A DNA stretch of 64,000 nucleotides from JAWPMT01 sp965227935. Lineage in GTDB: Bacteria > Bacteroidota > Bacteroidia > Cytophagales > Cyclobacteriaceae. Both the position numbers and the translations under genes were made by a program. Shown here piece by piece: positions 26,345 through 33,840 of the stretch; positions within the stretch are counted from its first letter, which is position 1; the number at the start of each line of letters is the position of its first letter. Under the pieces are notes generated by a model. It had not been told where the DNA came from. It searched no databases and saw only the letters and a program-made list of their open reading frames with translations. The stretch spans positions 1-64,000 of the forward strand of contig CBDDGS010000037.1 of assembly GCA_965227935.1 (NCBI GenBank), in the 5' to 3' direction.

Positions 26345-27348
26345 GCATGAAAGTAGTGACGTTTGGTGAGGTGATGATGAGGCTGTCCCCTCCGGGTCAT
26401 GCGAAGTTCTCGCAAGCCACGCAGTTGGAGCTGGTGTATGGAGGTGGTGAGGCCAACGTGGCCATCTCGTTGGCCTACATGGGACTGGAGGCCATTCATG
26501 TCACGCGCTTCCCGGATAATCTTATCGGGAGGGCTGCATCCCAGTTTCTTCGCCACCATTGGATCGATACCTCTGCAATTCAGTACGGTGGTCAATTCAT
26601 GGGCAAGTACTTTCTGGAGAAAGGTGCGGTGCATCGGCCGAGCGAGGTGGTCTATGAGCGCGAGGGATCTTCTTTCGCTGAGGTGGAACCGGGCATGTTT
26701 GACTGGCAGGCCATACTAGAGGGTGCCAGCTGGTTCCATTGGACGGGGATCACTCCTGCTATCTCCGATGGTGCGGCGAAGAGCTGTCAGGAAGCCATCA
26801 AGGTGGCCAATGATATGGGCATCACCGTTTCCTCGGACATTCATTCGAGGAAGAATTTGTGGCAATACGGTAAGAAGGAAAAGGAGGTGATTCCTCAGTT
26901 GGCACAGGGCTGCGATGTCATCATCGGTAGTGCTCGTGGCATCACTCAGATTTTTGGCCTTGGCGAAGAATATGTCGACGATTTTGGAGCCGCTGCTTCT
27001 CAACTACAAGCCATCACCCCCCGGGTGAAAAAAGTCTTTGACAAGCATCGTGAGGCGGTTAGTGCCTCTCACAATCGCATCCACGGCATGATGTGGAACG
27101 GTGCTGAAATCCTCGAAACGCCCCAATTGGATGTGACACACATCATAGATCGCGTCGGTACTGGTGACGCGTATGCCGCGGGAGTGATTTATGGTCTCCT
27201 CAAATACAGTGAGGACCTGGATGCACTCAAGTTCGCTACGGCCGCTTGTGCACTGAAGCATACGGTGGAGGGGGACGCCAACATGGTGTCAGCGGATAAC
27301 GTCGCCAATGTCATGGACGGGGATACCGCCGGCAATATCATCAGATAG
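26341..27348 (+). CDS. kdgK: 2-keto-3-deoxygluconate kinase (PfkB family)
   Basis: Starting at ATG 26341, which overlaps the stop of the PFK gene, the product is about 335 residues. It opens with VVTFGEVMMRLSPPG, then YGGGEANVAISLAYMG, the PfkB N-terminal signature, and ends with DRVGTGDAYAAGVIYGLL, which supplies the catalytic Asp and the anion hole. This N-terminal MRLSPP pattern is characteristic of KDG kinases. It would phosphorylate KDG to KDPG for the Entner-Doudoroff aldolase, which is not encoded in the window. Confidence is high for the family and good for the substrate. Confidence 0.9.
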   Translation: MSMKVVTFGEVMMRLSPPGHAKFSQATQLELVYGGGEANVAISLAYMGLEAIHVTRFPDNLIGRAASQFLRHHWIDTSAIQYGGQFMGKYFLEKGAVHRPSEVVYEREGSSFAEVEPGMFDWQAILEGASWFHWTGITPAISDGAAKSCQEAIKVANDMGITVSSDIHSRKNLWQYGKKEKEVIPQLAQGCDVIIGSARGITQIFGLGEEYVDDFGAAASQLQAITPRVKKVFDKHREAVSASHNRIHGMMWNGAEILETPQLDVTHIIDRVGTGDAYAAGVIYGLLKYSEDLDALKFATAACALKHTVEGDANMVSADNVANVMDGDTAGNIIR

Positions 27349-27374
27349 CAGACCATCAAATTGAACCTAATACC

Positions 27375-28616
27375 ATGAACCGCATCTTCAAAGCATTGCT
27401 CGCCTTCGGACCGGGAATATTCGCCATTGGGTACACCATAGGAACAGGAAGTGTCACTTCCATGATCGTGGCGGGCAGCTCGTTTGGGATGCAATTGTTA
27501 TGGGTATTGTTCTTAAGCTGTCTTTTTTCGGGGGCTTTGATTTTCGTGTCCGGTCAATATTACCTGGTCACTGGGGAGACCGCGTTATTGTCATTCAAGA
27601 AACACCTGCCCATTGGGAAGTGGATAGCCATCTTTATCATCATCGGCGTAGGGTTCGGTCAGTGGAACTCACTGATTGGCATTCTTGGTATCACCTCAAA
27701 TATCATCTTCGAGATACTGCACATCTATTTTCCGGGAGCCGCAGATCATCAGTACGCGATAGTGTTAATCATCGCAGTGATTTTGATTGGTGTCATGTAC
27801 AGCCTTTTGTTGCAAGGCACCTACTCTCTCTTCGAGAAGGTGCTGGTCGTGTTGGTCTCCTGCATGGGTCTGTCCTTTTTTATTACGCTCTTCTTTGTCT
27901 TCCCCTTACCGGTGGAGATAGCGAGGGGCATGGTGCCCTCTATCCCGAATGTTGCCGGTGGAAGCTTATTGGTTGCTGCTTTTGTGGGGACAACAATGGC
28001 TTCTGCCACATTCTTGTCACGTCCACTTTTCATTCAAGGGAAGGGCTGGGGCCGGGCGCAACTCCAACAGCAAAAGCAGGATGCCTGGGTGGCAGCGGCA
28101 TTGGTTTTTATTATCAGTGGCTCAATAATGGCCGTTGCCAGCGGGAGTTTATTTGGTACGGGCACCACAATCAACCAGGTGGTAGACATGTCGCAGGTGC
28201 TGGAGCCACTCGCGGGCAAGTTTGCCGTGTCCATCTTTTTCTTTGGCACACTCAGTGCCGGACTATCATCGATATTTCCGTGCCTGTTGATTGTACCCAT
28301 TATGATCTCCGACTACAAGGCAGGCAATCTGGATACGAAATCAAGGCAGTTCAAGTGGATAACGGGCGTCGCCAGTCTGGTGGCCCTGACCATCCCAATA
28401 TTTGGAGCTAATCCCATCAAGGGACAACTACTGACGCAGGTTTTCAATGTCTTTGTGCTGCCATTGGTTATCGTGGGATTTATGGTGCTGGCCAATAAGA
28501 AGTCACTGGGAGAATACCGCAATGGATGGGTATTGAATGCACTCATGGGTTTGGCGCTGGTTTTCTCGCTGATTATTTCCTACAATGGCTTGTTGGCCAT
28601 CATCGGATTTGAGTAA
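27375..28616 (+). CDS. Nramp-fold transporter lacking the metal-binding motifs
   Basis: This 413-residue protein has about eleven membrane segments. Its first segment, FGPGIFAIGYTIGTGSVTSM, aligns with the TM1 of Nramp manganese transporters (LGPGFLVAVGYMDPGNWAT in MntH), but the DPGN metal ligands are replaced by IGTGS. The TM6 Met-Pro-His motif is also absent (region GTTMASATF). It therefore belongs to the divergent Nramp-related branch and is unlikely to carry Mn or Fe the usual way. It directly follows kdgK by 26 bases and closes the operon, so sugar-acid or other substrate transport is a reasonable guess. Confidence 0.8.
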   Translation: MNRIFKALLAFGPGIFAIGYTIGTGSVTSMIVAGSSFGMQLLWVLFLSCLFSGALIFVSGQYYLVTGETALLSFKKHLPIGKWIAIFIIIGVGFGQWNSLIGILGITSNIIFEILHIYFPGAADHQYAIVLIIAVILIGVMYSLLLQGTYSLFEKVLVVLVSCMGLSFFITLFFVFPLPVEIARGMVPSIPNVAGGSLLVAAFVGTTMASATFLSRPLFIQGKGWGRAQLQQQKQDAWVAAALVFIISGSIMAVASGSLFGTGTTINQVVDMSQVLEPLAGKFAVSIFFFGTLSAGLSSIFPCLLIVPIMISDYKAGNLDTKSRQFKWITGVASLVALTIPIFGANPIKGQLLTQVFNVFVLPLVIVGFMVLANKKSLGEYRNGWVLNALMGLALVFSLIISYNGLLAIIGFE

Positions 28617-28669
28617 CCGGTGTACTTTGTAAGACAAGGCGTTAGCTGCGTTATCGCTAGCTTTAGCCT

Positions 28670-29899
28670 ATGAGAAAACTCCTTGCGCCGCTGGCGCTTT
28701 GTTTATCCCTGCAATCGCAATCGCAGGACCTTATTGACATTGGTGGTGATTGGGACGGGAATTCCACCTTCATGAATTCCCAATTTCATGTGACGTTTTC
28801 CTTCGAACAATCCGGTAGCCAGTTGGAAGGCATTTCTACGACGGTCTCCATGGACCAAAAAGACTCCGCAGTCGTAGCATTCACTGGGGTCATAGAAGGG
28901 AACGAAGTCGAGATCTTTGCCACCGAATTTGTCTACAAGCAAGGCAATGCCTGCCTGTCCAATAGCGTACTGACTTTCACTCCCGGGGAGGATCAAAATT
29001 CCTTGATTGGAAAATGGAAGGGGGACATGCGCCTGAGCTCGTGCCCGCCCCTTGTAGGAGGCGACATCAAATTGTACAAACGTACGCCAAAACCCCGTCC
29101 GCGTATGGAGACCACGGCTTCCACGGACCCACTGGCCGTATTGGACGAGGATTACATCGCGAGTTCTCTCATGTTGGAGCTTGAAAACACGTATCACGCC
29201 TTGCTGATCGGTGTTGAAGATTACAAGCATTCGTCCGTCCCACGGCTGCAGTACCCGGTAGGTGATGCCGAAGACCTGGCGCAAGTGCTCGAAGCTCATT
29301 ATGCGTTCGAGTCCGAAGACATCACCATCTTAAGAAATCCCACCAGAAACGAACTGATAGAATCGCTGGACCGCCTGCGTAAGAAAGTGACGGAAAAGGA
29401 CAACTTGCTGATTTTCTATGCCGGCCATGGCGTGTGGGAGGAGGAACTCAATCAGGGGTACTGGCTGCCAAGCAATGCGTCCATGAATACAAAGTCCAAT
29501 TGGATTTCGAACAGCACGGTAAGGGATTATGTCCGAGGGATCAAGACGAAACACACCCTGCTGATCGCCGATGCGTGCTTCAGTGGAGGCATCCTACGAG
29601 AACGCTCTGCTTTCGAGAATTCCCGTGCCATGCTCGAGCTCTACAAGATGCCGAGTCGCAAGGCTTTGACGAGCGGAACACTCAAGACAGTACCGGACAA
29701 GAGTGTATTCATGCAATACCTACTCAAGAACCTCCTTGACAACGATCAACCATTGCTATCGACCGATGAGCTATTTCGCAAGTTTAAGATAGCCGTGATC
29801 AACAATAGCCCCAATGCCCAGGTGCCGCAGTATGGACCTATCTGGCAAGCAGGGGACGAGGGTGGGGAATTCATCTTTCTAAAAAAGGCACGAGAATAG
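28670..29899 (+). CDS. Exported caspase-family (C14) protease with N-terminal beta domain
   Basis: This 409-residue protein has a signal peptide (cleavage near QSQSQD), a beta-rich domain (about 22-140) with GGDWDGNSTF and a KWKGDMRLS strand, a linker, then a caspase-like p20 domain from about residue 175: HALLIGVEDYKHSSVPRLQY, the catalytic His in IFYAGHGVW and the catalytic Cys in LIADACFSGG. The dyad is intact. Its export makes a periplasmic or surface role likelier than intracellular defence. It begins 54 bases after the Nramp-like gene and is followed after 25 bases by a small membrane protein. Confidence 0.88.
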   Translation: MRKLLAPLALCLSLQSQSQDLIDIGGDWDGNSTFMNSQFHVTFSFEQSGSQLEGISTTVSMDQKDSAVVAFTGVIEGNEVEIFATEFVYKQGNACLSNSVLTFTPGEDQNSLIGKWKGDMRLSSCPPLVGGDIKLYKRTPKPRPRMETTASTDPLAVLDEDYIASSLMLELENTYHALLIGVEDYKHSSVPRLQYPVGDAEDLAQVLEAHYAFESEDITILRNPTRNELIESLDRLRKKVTEKDNLLIFYAGHGVWEEELNQGYWLPSNASMNTKSNWISNSTVRDYVRGIKTKHTLLIADACFSGGILRERSAFENSRAMLELYKMPSRKALTSGTLKTVPDKSVFMQYLLKNLLDNDQPLLSTDELFRKFKIAVINNSPNAQVPQYGPIWQAGDEGGEFIFLKKARE

Positions 29900-29924
29900 C
29901 GTGGAGCTCGTTATTTAGGCAGCT

Positions 29925-30164
29925 ATGCATTTACTACCTCAGGCATTTACGGCGTTCGCGTCACGGTTGAAGTTTCCTCAGCTCTTCTTTTTGTTTCTCG
30001 TATTGTTCGTATTGGACCTCTTTATACCAGACTTCATTCCTTTGGTGGACGAGCTCTTGTTTGGACTCATCACATTGATGTTTGGTATGTGGAAGAAGCG
30101 GAAGAGAGAGCCGAAAGGGACTCCTCACACTGACTTGGCGAATAGCGCGACTCAGGCCGGCTAA
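29925..30164 (+). CDS. Small DUF6116-like membrane protein
   Basis: The 79-residue product has a hydrophobic centre: LKFPQLFFLFLVLFVLDLFI, then PDFIPLVDELLFGLITLMFG, then WKKRKRE. The PDFIP-x-VDE pattern between two membrane segments is that of a small conserved family (DUF6116 as I recall it). The C-terminal tail is polar. It follows the caspase gene by 25 bases in the same direction and may be co-transcribed with it. The longer frame on the opposite strand (29961-30263) lacks such a pattern and is rejected. Confidence 0.7.
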   Translation: MHLLPQAFTAFASRLKFPQLFFLFLVLFVLDLFIPDFIPLVDELLFGLITLMFGMWKKRKREPKGTPHTDLANSATQAG

Positions 30165-30290
30165 CTTGTCGTTGACAAAGAATATTGGGCCATTCGTGAG
30201 GAAATACAGCATCGGTTCAGATACTTCCGTACTTTCAACGTTAATAGGTCTATAGAAGATCACACCTATTCACCGCCAAAAACACAACAG

Positions 30291-30359
30291 ATGAGGTCGA
30301 TCTACCGCCATGTCGTACTGATCATTTCGATCTTTTTGCTATTTGTTATGCTATCCTGA
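30291..30359 (+). CDS. Possible 22-residue hydrophobic peptide
   Basis: ATG 30291 opens a frame for a peptide with a basic start (MRSIYRHV) and a hydrophobic core ending in FVMLS before TGA. It looks like a lipoprotein signal peptide whose lipobox Cys codon (TGC/TGT) has become TGA; only six codons follow in frame to the next stop. It could be a real micro-peptide or a relic. There is no homology argument, so the call is tentative. Confidence 0.15.
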   Translation: MRSIYRHVVLIISIFLLFVMLS

Positions 30360-30412
30360 GCGTGCCGGCACCCGGGGTAATAGTAGGAACGTACTTGATG
30401 ACTGATGAGCCA

Positions 30413-32827
30413 TCAGACCTGCAAGGCCTGAATAGGGCTCGTTACGGCCGCTTTCCAACAGCGCCGGGCAATCACCAGTAACGCCAGTGTCGTGATGATA
30501 AGAAGCGGCAGGGCCAGCATCTGTGGTTCAATGGTGATCCGGTAGCGATAGTTTTCCAACCACTTGCGACTTCCCAGTAATACTAGTGGCAACGCCACGA
30601 TAGCAGCTGTGCCCACGAGCTTCAAAAAGTCGTATAGCAGGACCATCATCGTGTTCAGTGTCGTAGCTCCCAACACTTTCCTTAGGCCGATCTCCTTGGC
30701 ACGTTTCTGCGTGATGAAGGTGGAAAGGCCTAGCAAGCCCATGCTGGCAATGGTAATCGCCAACAGCGAGAAAAACAGAAAGAGCTTAAGGATGTTCTGT
30801 TCGGCGACCCGCTCGTTTTTGTAATCTCTGCTCAGAAGGGAGAAGAAGGGCAGGGCCGAAGACATGCTCACTTCCACCGCGTCCAGAAATTGATCCACGG
30901 TCTGCCCATTACGAGCCTGGTAGTGCAGCATCAATTCCGCATAGGTCCTATAGCGGAATCCGGTGGCGTAGACTTTTGGGAAGGTTTCATCGGATGGGTC
31001 ATTCACGACCCCAATCACCTTGAGTTCCTCTCGCCCAACGACCAATAGTTCGCCTGCGACGCTATCCGGATGGTCAAAACCAAGCGCCTCGACTGCTTGG
31101 GTATTCAGGAGCACATGGTCGGCATTGCGGCCGAAATGCGAGCTGAAATTGTACCCCGCTACGAGGGAACTATCCATCCAATAATCGGGATCCACTGCCA
31201 GTAGCCTGGCATCGATGGCTGTCGCAGGTGGTGCACCGATCGGGGAGATGGGGAGAAGGGCGCTCACCTTGATCTGGCCCTGGTACTGATTGCTTAGCTC
31301 CACCTCTTCCACGACTGCTTGAGACTTGATTTGGTCGATGGCGGAAAAGGCCTGGTTTGTGAACGTCGAGTTAGCGCCTGCGGCACCTGGGAAAATGCCT
31401 CTCACCCGCAGATCGAAAGGTCGCTTCCCTTGTTTCTCCATGTACTGGAGCTGCGCTCGGACGATGTAGATGCCCGACACGAATAGAATGGAGACCGCGA
31501 TTTGAAAGATCAGAAGGGTCTTGATGGCTCTACCGGCACCTCCTACCACCTTTGTATGTACCAGCTGAATCGTCCCCTTGAGCAGAGGGATAGCGGACAA
31601 TCCGTTGAAATAGAGTGCTGGGTAGATGCCCGAAAATAAAGTGCACACCACGACTACCAAGCCTTGAAACACGAGGTAGACGGACCACGTCGAGGACGTC
31701 ATCTCTGGTATCTCAATGCTTGTATAGATCTTCGTAAGGTTGATACCAAAAAGGAAGAGCACCATCGCAAGGGCCGCTGCGATGAGATTGATGAAGAATG
31801 CCTCGCCGATGAATGTGGCAATGAGCTGACGCGATCTAATGCCCAGTACCTTGCGCATGCCGATCTCTCGTGCCCGATCCATGGAGCTAAAGATGGCGTT
31901 GTTGGTATAGTTGGTAGTAGCGAGCAGCAAGATGATGAACCCAATGGAGGCAAGGAATATGAGCAACTGCTGATTGGCACCGGCCTCCGGTTCATTGGAG
32001 ATCTTCTCGGCCAGGTGGATATCTGCTATCGGCCGCAAGGCAAGTGCCATTTCATGACCAGAGTCCGCCAGTCCCTGAGTATGCTGGCTAAGCGCAGTTG
32101 CGGAAACCGGAGCGCGGAGGTAGGTGTAGGTGTTTCTTGGTAGTTGGCCGTCTGCTCCGGCAATTGGCGCTTCCTGGAATGCACCAGTCACCAAGGCATC
32201 AAAGGGTAGGTGTGTGTTTCCCGGGCGATCAGCAAAAATGCCCGTGATGGTGTATTCCTGGCTGGCAAGCATGGAGGCTGTTGTCGTGAATTTGGTGCCG
32301 ATCACAGCATCCTTCTTCCAATCTTGTCCGAAGATGTCTTGGACGGTGGATGCGGAGAGCAAGATCGAGTTGGCGGTTGAGAGGGCAGTCTGAGGGTCTC
32401 CGGCTACGAGCGGCAATTCAAATACTTCAAAAATCTGCTCTTCGGAGTAGTACACTTTCTCGATGTAGACCCTTTGTTCCTGCCCACCTTCGTTGAGGAC
32501 CTTGAAGTTGCCAGAGCCTCCTTCAGAATAGGGAACGAGTCGTGTGTATGCCTCGATCTGGGGGAGGTCTTGCTGCAGCGTGGGTCCAGCCGCGATCGTG
32601 GTAAAAGCATCACGGTACGAAGCTCCCTGTGGCGTAGAGACGACCGTCTCCACTCGGTAGACATCGCTCAATGCCGGGCTGCTGTCGTAGTTGGATTCGA
32701 AGTAGATGTAGTGGAAAATGAAAAGACAGGTGGCGGTACTTAGGGTAAGCGCGGAGATGTTGAGGTACGAAGCGCCTTTGTTCTTGAGGATGTTCCTCAG
32801 GGTGATCAGTAGAAAACTTCGTAGCAT
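30413..32827 (-). CDS. FtsX/MacB-type ABC transporter permease (first)
   Basis: This 804-residue protein has the double-core layout of Bacteroidota MacB-like permeases: an N-terminal membrane segment (residues about 20-42), a periplasmic MacB core domain, three membrane segments (about 285-400) with DRAREIGMRKVLGIRSRQL, a further segment and second periplasmic domain, and three terminal membrane segments with QKRAKEIGLRKVLGAT. No ATPase gene is adjacent, so it must use one encoded elsewhere. These proteins usually move lipoproteins, peptides or act as mechanotransmitters. A strong sigma-54-type promoter lies at 32860-32875, 33 bases upstream of its ATG. Confidence 0.92.
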   Translation of the reverse strand: MLRSFLLITLRNILKNKGASYLNISALTLSTATCLFIFHYIYFESNYDSSPALSDVYRVETVVSTPQGASYRDAFTTIAAGPTLQQDLPQIEAYTRLVPYSEGGSGNFKVLNEGGQEQRVYIEKVYYSEEQIFEVFELPLVAGDPQTALSTANSILLSASTVQDIFGQDWKKDAVIGTKFTTTASMLASQEYTITGIFADRPGNTHLPFDALVTGAFQEAPIAGADGQLPRNTYTYLRAPVSATALSQHTQGLADSGHEMALALRPIADIHLAEKISNEPEAGANQQLLIFLASIGFIILLLATTNYTNNAIFSSMDRAREIGMRKVLGIRSRQLIATFIGEAFFINLIAAALAMVLFLFGINLTKIYTSIEIPEMTSSTWSVYLVFQGLVVVVCTLFSGIYPALYFNGLSAIPLLKGTIQLVHTKVVGGAGRAIKTLLIFQIAVSILFVSGIYIVRAQLQYMEKQGKRPFDLRVRGIFPGAAGANSTFTNQAFSAIDQIKSQAVVEEVELSNQYQGQIKVSALLPISPIGAPPATAIDARLLAVDPDYWMDSSLVAGYNFSSHFGRNADHVLLNTQAVEALGFDHPDSVAGELLVVGREELKVIGVVNDPSDETFPKVYATGFRYRTYAELMLHYQARNGQTVDQFLDAVEVSMSSALPFFSLLSRDYKNERVAEQNILKLFLFFSLLAITIASMGLLGLSTFITQKRAKEIGLRKVLGATTLNTMMVLLYDFLKLVGTAAIVALPLVLLGSRKWLENYRYRITIEPQMLALPLLIITTLALLVIARRCWKAAVTSPIQALQV

Positions 32828-32859
32828 AGGTGAGCGAAATGGTTACGAATGACAAAGAT

Positions 32860-32875
32860 GGCAAACGCTATGCCA
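32860..32875 (-). promoter_or_regulatory. Sigma-54 (-24/-12) promoter of the permease gene
   Basis: Read on the minus strand, the element is TGGCATAGCGTTTGCC. It has GG and GC separated by exactly 10 bases, as in the sigma-54 consensus TGGCAC-N5-TTGC. Transcription would start near 32849, giving a leader of about 22 bases before the ATG at 32827. The NtrC-type activator encoded at 39731-41077 is the nearest candidate regulator. This is one of the best regulatory matches in the window. Confidence 0.7.
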
Positions 32876-33040
32876 TCCCCCCAATAAGTCTTTGAATCGC
32901 GGCAATGAGGGTTTTAGCACCTTTTTGGAATATCCATACCGTTCGATGGTGGACATGTTTTGTGTTCAGAAGTGTCCGGTGTTGCCGCCAACGAGTACTG
33001 TGAGTATTTCATACAACTTGGCAAATCTTAGGTGTCAAAA

Positions 33041-33067
33041 TCCCCTCCTGGGAGGGGCAGGGGTGGG
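33041..33067 (+). repeat. Left inverted repeat flanking the DUF559 gene
   Basis: This 27-base GC-rich sequence is matched at 33466-33492 in inverted orientation with 25 of 27 identical bases. Its core CCCCTCCTGGGAGGGG is itself a hairpin with 7-base arms. It lies 25 bases before the DUF559 start codon. The symmetrical bracketing suggests a mobile or recombination-prone cassette. Confidence 0.75.
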
Positions 33068-33091
33068 TGAAAATCCCAGTATCTTCACAAT

Positions 33092-33496
33092 ATGTCGCGC
33101 CGAAAAATTATTCCATATAATCCTAAGCTGAAGGAGCTTGCGAGACAATTACGTAAAGACATGACTTTGTCGGAGGTGCTTCTGTGGCAGGAACTCAAGG
33201 GGAAACAGATGATGGGGTATGACTTCGATCGTCAACGGCCGATCGATGAGTACATTGTCGACTTTTACTGTAAGGACCTCCAACTGGCTATCGAGATCGA
33301 TGGTGCAAGTCATGAACATGCAGATGTGGCGAAAAACGATCTAGTTCGACAAGCACGATTAGAGTCTTTAGGCGTGCGATTCCTGCGCTTTGATGATTTG
33401 GACGTCAAGAAAGATATGGAATATGTGCTTGATACAATTCAGGAGTGGATTGTATCCGTAAAGGACCCACCCCCACCCCTCCCAGGAGGGGAGTAG
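33092..33496 (+). CDS. DUF559 endonuclease-like protein within inverted repeats
   Basis: This 134-residue protein belongs to the DUF559 group of the restriction-endonuclease-like/VSR fold: LRKDMTLSEVLLWQELKGKQ, FDRQRPIDEYIVDFYCKDLQLAIEIDG and VRFLRFDDLDV with DVKKD near the end. The Asp of IVDFYC and the Glu of AIEIDG are the likely metal-binding pair. Its last nine residues (PPPPLPGGE) are encoded by the right-hand copy of the flanking repeat, so the repeat and the gene are fused. The 5' copy lies just upstream. DNA cleavage has not been shown for most family members. Confidence 0.88.
   Translation: MSRRKIIPYNPKLKELARQLRKDMTLSEVLLWQELKGKQMMGYDFDRQRPIDEYIVDFYCKDLQLAIEIDGASHEHADVAKNDLVRQARLESLGVRFLRFDDLDVKKDMEYVLDTIQEWIVSVKDPPPPLPGGE
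33466..33492 (-). repeat. Right inverted repeat, overlapping the DUF559 3' end
   Basis: This is the inverted partner of 33041-33067; the two differ only at two adjacent positions (CA versus TG between the hairpin and the GGGGTGGG arm). It supplies the proline- and glycine-rich C-terminus of the DUF559 protein and ends 1 base before the final codon is complete. The distance between the two repeats is just under 400 bases. Confidence 0.75.
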
Positions 33497-33840
33497 ATTG
33501 TGCCTGTCTAAGCATGATTCCCAGAGAGAGTAAGAGCCAGTACACAATCTTGTATCGCCTTTTGGCTAATAGTATTGTCATTGTTGCGCACTAAGCGCTC
33601 GACTGGTAACCTAGGAGATTATCTATTGCCGCTAATCAGATCACTGCAGTGTCCGACATGGAATCTCTCAAGAACCACCTCCCCGGCAAAATAGACCGGA
33701 TCGCAGCGATAGCCCGCTCAGCCGCTGTTTGGTGTTTTCACCAACAGCGAGGGAAGGGTAGCGGGGCGGTGCTAAAGCCAAGAGCCGGACTACCCTATGC
33801 CACGAACCACGACAGGATCACTCCTAATCACTAGCCTGAA
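33497..33840. other. Intergenic stretch with a REP-like hairpin
   Basis: I see no gene in these 344 bases; the frame 33649-33834 is not convincing. A strong hairpin pairs CGCTGTTTGGTG (33723-33734, one T bulged) with CACCAACAGCG (33739-33749) around a TTTT loop. No U-tract follows, so it is not a standard terminator. Just downstream, the 11-mer GGTAGCGGGGC (33757-33767) also occurs at 25027-25037 in the gap before the PFK gene, which hints at a degenerate dispersed repeat. Confidence 0.4.

Noticed and set aside
27500..28411. 303-codon frame overlapping the Nramp-like gene in another frame
   Set aside because: The Nramp-fold frame has regular membrane segments; this one is His/Arg/Cys-rich without pattern.
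29961..30263. 100-codon minus-strand frame opposite the small membrane protein
   Set aside because: The + strand product has the two-segment PDFIP pattern of a small membrane family.
32828..33040. Possible small gene in the gap before the DUF559 cassette
   Set aside because: The frame 32892-33131 runs through the inverted repeat and has no protein-like features; the gap is explained by the sigma-54 promoter.
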